Source of the DNA: Branchiibius cervicis
GTDB lineage: Bacteria > Actinomycetota > Actinomycetes > Actinomycetales > Dermatophilaceae
Direction of reading: 5' to 3'
Assembly: GCF_042661605.1 (NCBI RefSeq)
Contig: NZ_JBHSWJ010000002.1
Coordinates: 1,674,001 to 1,738,000, forward strand
Length of the DNA: 64,000 nucleotides
In this document: one piece after another, positions 63,164 through 64,000 of the stretch
Position numbering within the stretch: position 1 is the first letter of the stretch
Layout of the letters: every line of letters begins with the position of its first letter
Position numbers and translations under genes: made by a program
Notes under the pieces: model-generated
Told to the model about the DNA's origin: nothing
Databases searched by the model: none
The model's input: only the letters and a program-made list of their open reading frames with translations

Positions 63164-64000
63164 CAGACATCCTTTCCGGACAGGGTGATTCGCACGTCTT
63201 CACCCACACGGGCGACGTCTCGCAGTTCGTAGCGCTGAATGCCGGCCATGCTGCCGATGCCGAGATCGGCGACGGCGGACCGGCCGGCACCGAGTAGCGC
63301 CGGAGCCAGGTAGGCGACGATCTCGTCCACCAGTCCGGCGCGCAGGAAGGCGGCAGCCACCGTGGGGCCGCCTTCGAGCCACGCGTGCCAGATCTGCCGA
63401 TCATGCAATGCCGCGAGGACGACGGACGGATCATGGGTCGCGATCTGCAGGACGTTGTCGTCGGCGTGGACCCGCGCGGTCGCCGGAATGCTCCGCTTGC
63501 CCACGATCACGCGCAGCGGGTTTCCGGCGTGACCGCGCAGCGTCAACCGCGGATCGTCGGCGAGCACCGTGCCCGTTCCCGCCACGATCGCCCCGGCGCT
63601 TGCCCGGCGGGCCTGTACATCCGCCCGGGCGGCGGGTCCGGTGATCCACTGGCTGCTGCCGTCGGCCGCCGCACTGCGACCGTCCAACGTCGCCGCGAAC
63701 TTCCAGGTGACGAACGGACGGGCGTGCGACACGGCGTACGTCCAATAGCGATTCAGGTCGGTGTCGATGTGTTCGTGCTCGACCCGGACGCCGGCCGTAC
63801 GCAGCGCCGACGCTCCGCCGGCCGCGTCAGGGTTCGGGTCGGGTTGGGCATAGCGGACTTCCGCGACCCCGGCGTCGATCAGCGCCTGCGTACACGGACC
63901 GGTGCGACCGGTGTGGTGACACGGCTCGAGACTGACGTAGGCCGTGGCGCCCCGGGCGCCGCCGGCGGCCTGCAGCGCCGCGACCTCGGCGTGCGGTGTG
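63163..64000 (-). CDS. ribD: bifunctional pyrimidine deaminase/reductase RibD, 5' end outside window
   Basis: About 279 codons in the window; the frame is open to base 64000, so the N-terminus is missing. The deaminase zinc motif is visible at the edge (PHAEVAALQAAGG) with the cysteines in VSLEPCHHTGRTGPCTQAL. The reductase domain follows: RPFVTWKFAATLDGRSAAADG, SQWITGPAARADVQARR, AGTGTVLADDPRLTLRG and WLEGGPTVAAAFLRAGLVDE. It acts on the pyrimidine product of RibA. Any FMN riboswitch would lie beyond the window. Confidence 0.93.
   Translation of the reverse strand, partial: TPHAEVAALQAAGGARGATAYVSLEPCHHTGRTGPCTQALIDAGVAEVRYAQPDPNPDAAGGASALRTAGVRVEHEHIDTDLNRYWTYAVSHARPFVTWKFAATLDGRSAAADGSSQWITGPAARADVQARRASAGAIVAGTGTVLADDPRLTLRGHAGNPLRVIVGKRSIPATARVHADDNVLQIATHDPSVVLAALHDRQIWHAWLEGGPTVAAAFLRAGLVDEIVAYLAPALLGAGRSAVADLGIGSMAGIQRYELRDVARVGEDVRITLSGKDV

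Overview
High-GC actinobacterial chromosome. Short overlapping coding units (ATGA, GTGA), many GTG starts, apparently leaderless genes with a TANNNT box 6-8 nt before the start codon, and actinobacterial families (AftD-type GT-C arabinosyltransferases, ANTAR regulator PdtaR, HGxxPAAW, TIGR02234, TIGR03085, DUF2613) all fit Actinomycetota. Gene order from hisF through hisI-trpE-trpCBA-lgt, pyk and pdtaR to polA follows the Mycobacterium tuberculosis Rv1605-Rv1629 backbone with insertions. A non-mycobacterial actinomycete is my best guess; genus cannot be told from what I see.

Layout. 1-19462: a cell-surface glycan locus. It holds two AftD-like arabinofuranosyltransferases (one cut by the window edge), three SAM methyltransferases, two GT4 and one GT2 glycosyltransferases, two further multi-membrane-spanning proteins, an oligosaccharide flippase, a sugar nucleotidyltransferase and a DUF2613-like small protein. 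19480-23142: polA, a hotdog thioesterase and a GNAT acetyltransferase. 23210-28356: a complete branched-chain amino acid ABC transporter livKHMGF. 28468-32551: pdtaR, then an aldehyde dehydrogenase with its DUF779 partner and a GAF-domain regulator. 32702-38512: a self-contained fructose PTS (DeoR regulator, fruK, fruA, ptsH, ptsI). 38625-39980: a secreted orphan protein beside tRNA-Leu(CAA). 40161-47630: pyruvate kinase and glutamate synthase gltBD. 47772-54130: hisI-trpE-TIGR02234-HGxxPAAW-trpC-trpB-trpA-lgt operon. 54148-58463: TIGR03085 protein, a toxin-antitoxin pair, hisF, a kinase-like fusion and an M6-like protein with an altered zinc motif. 58665-64000: ribD(partial)-ribE-ribM-ribBA-ribH-hisE-hisG-PH protein operon.

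The most important caution is data quality. Eight genes are broken by ten apparent frameshifts, every one in a run of four or five G or C and every one repaired by adding one more base of the same run. This looks like homopolymer undercalling in the assembly rather than gene decay, because essential genes (polA, gltD) are hit. I annotate these as single genes spanning the break. No gene-free stretch exceeds about 200 bp; the longest is 58464-58664 and carries a 25-bp direct repeat.
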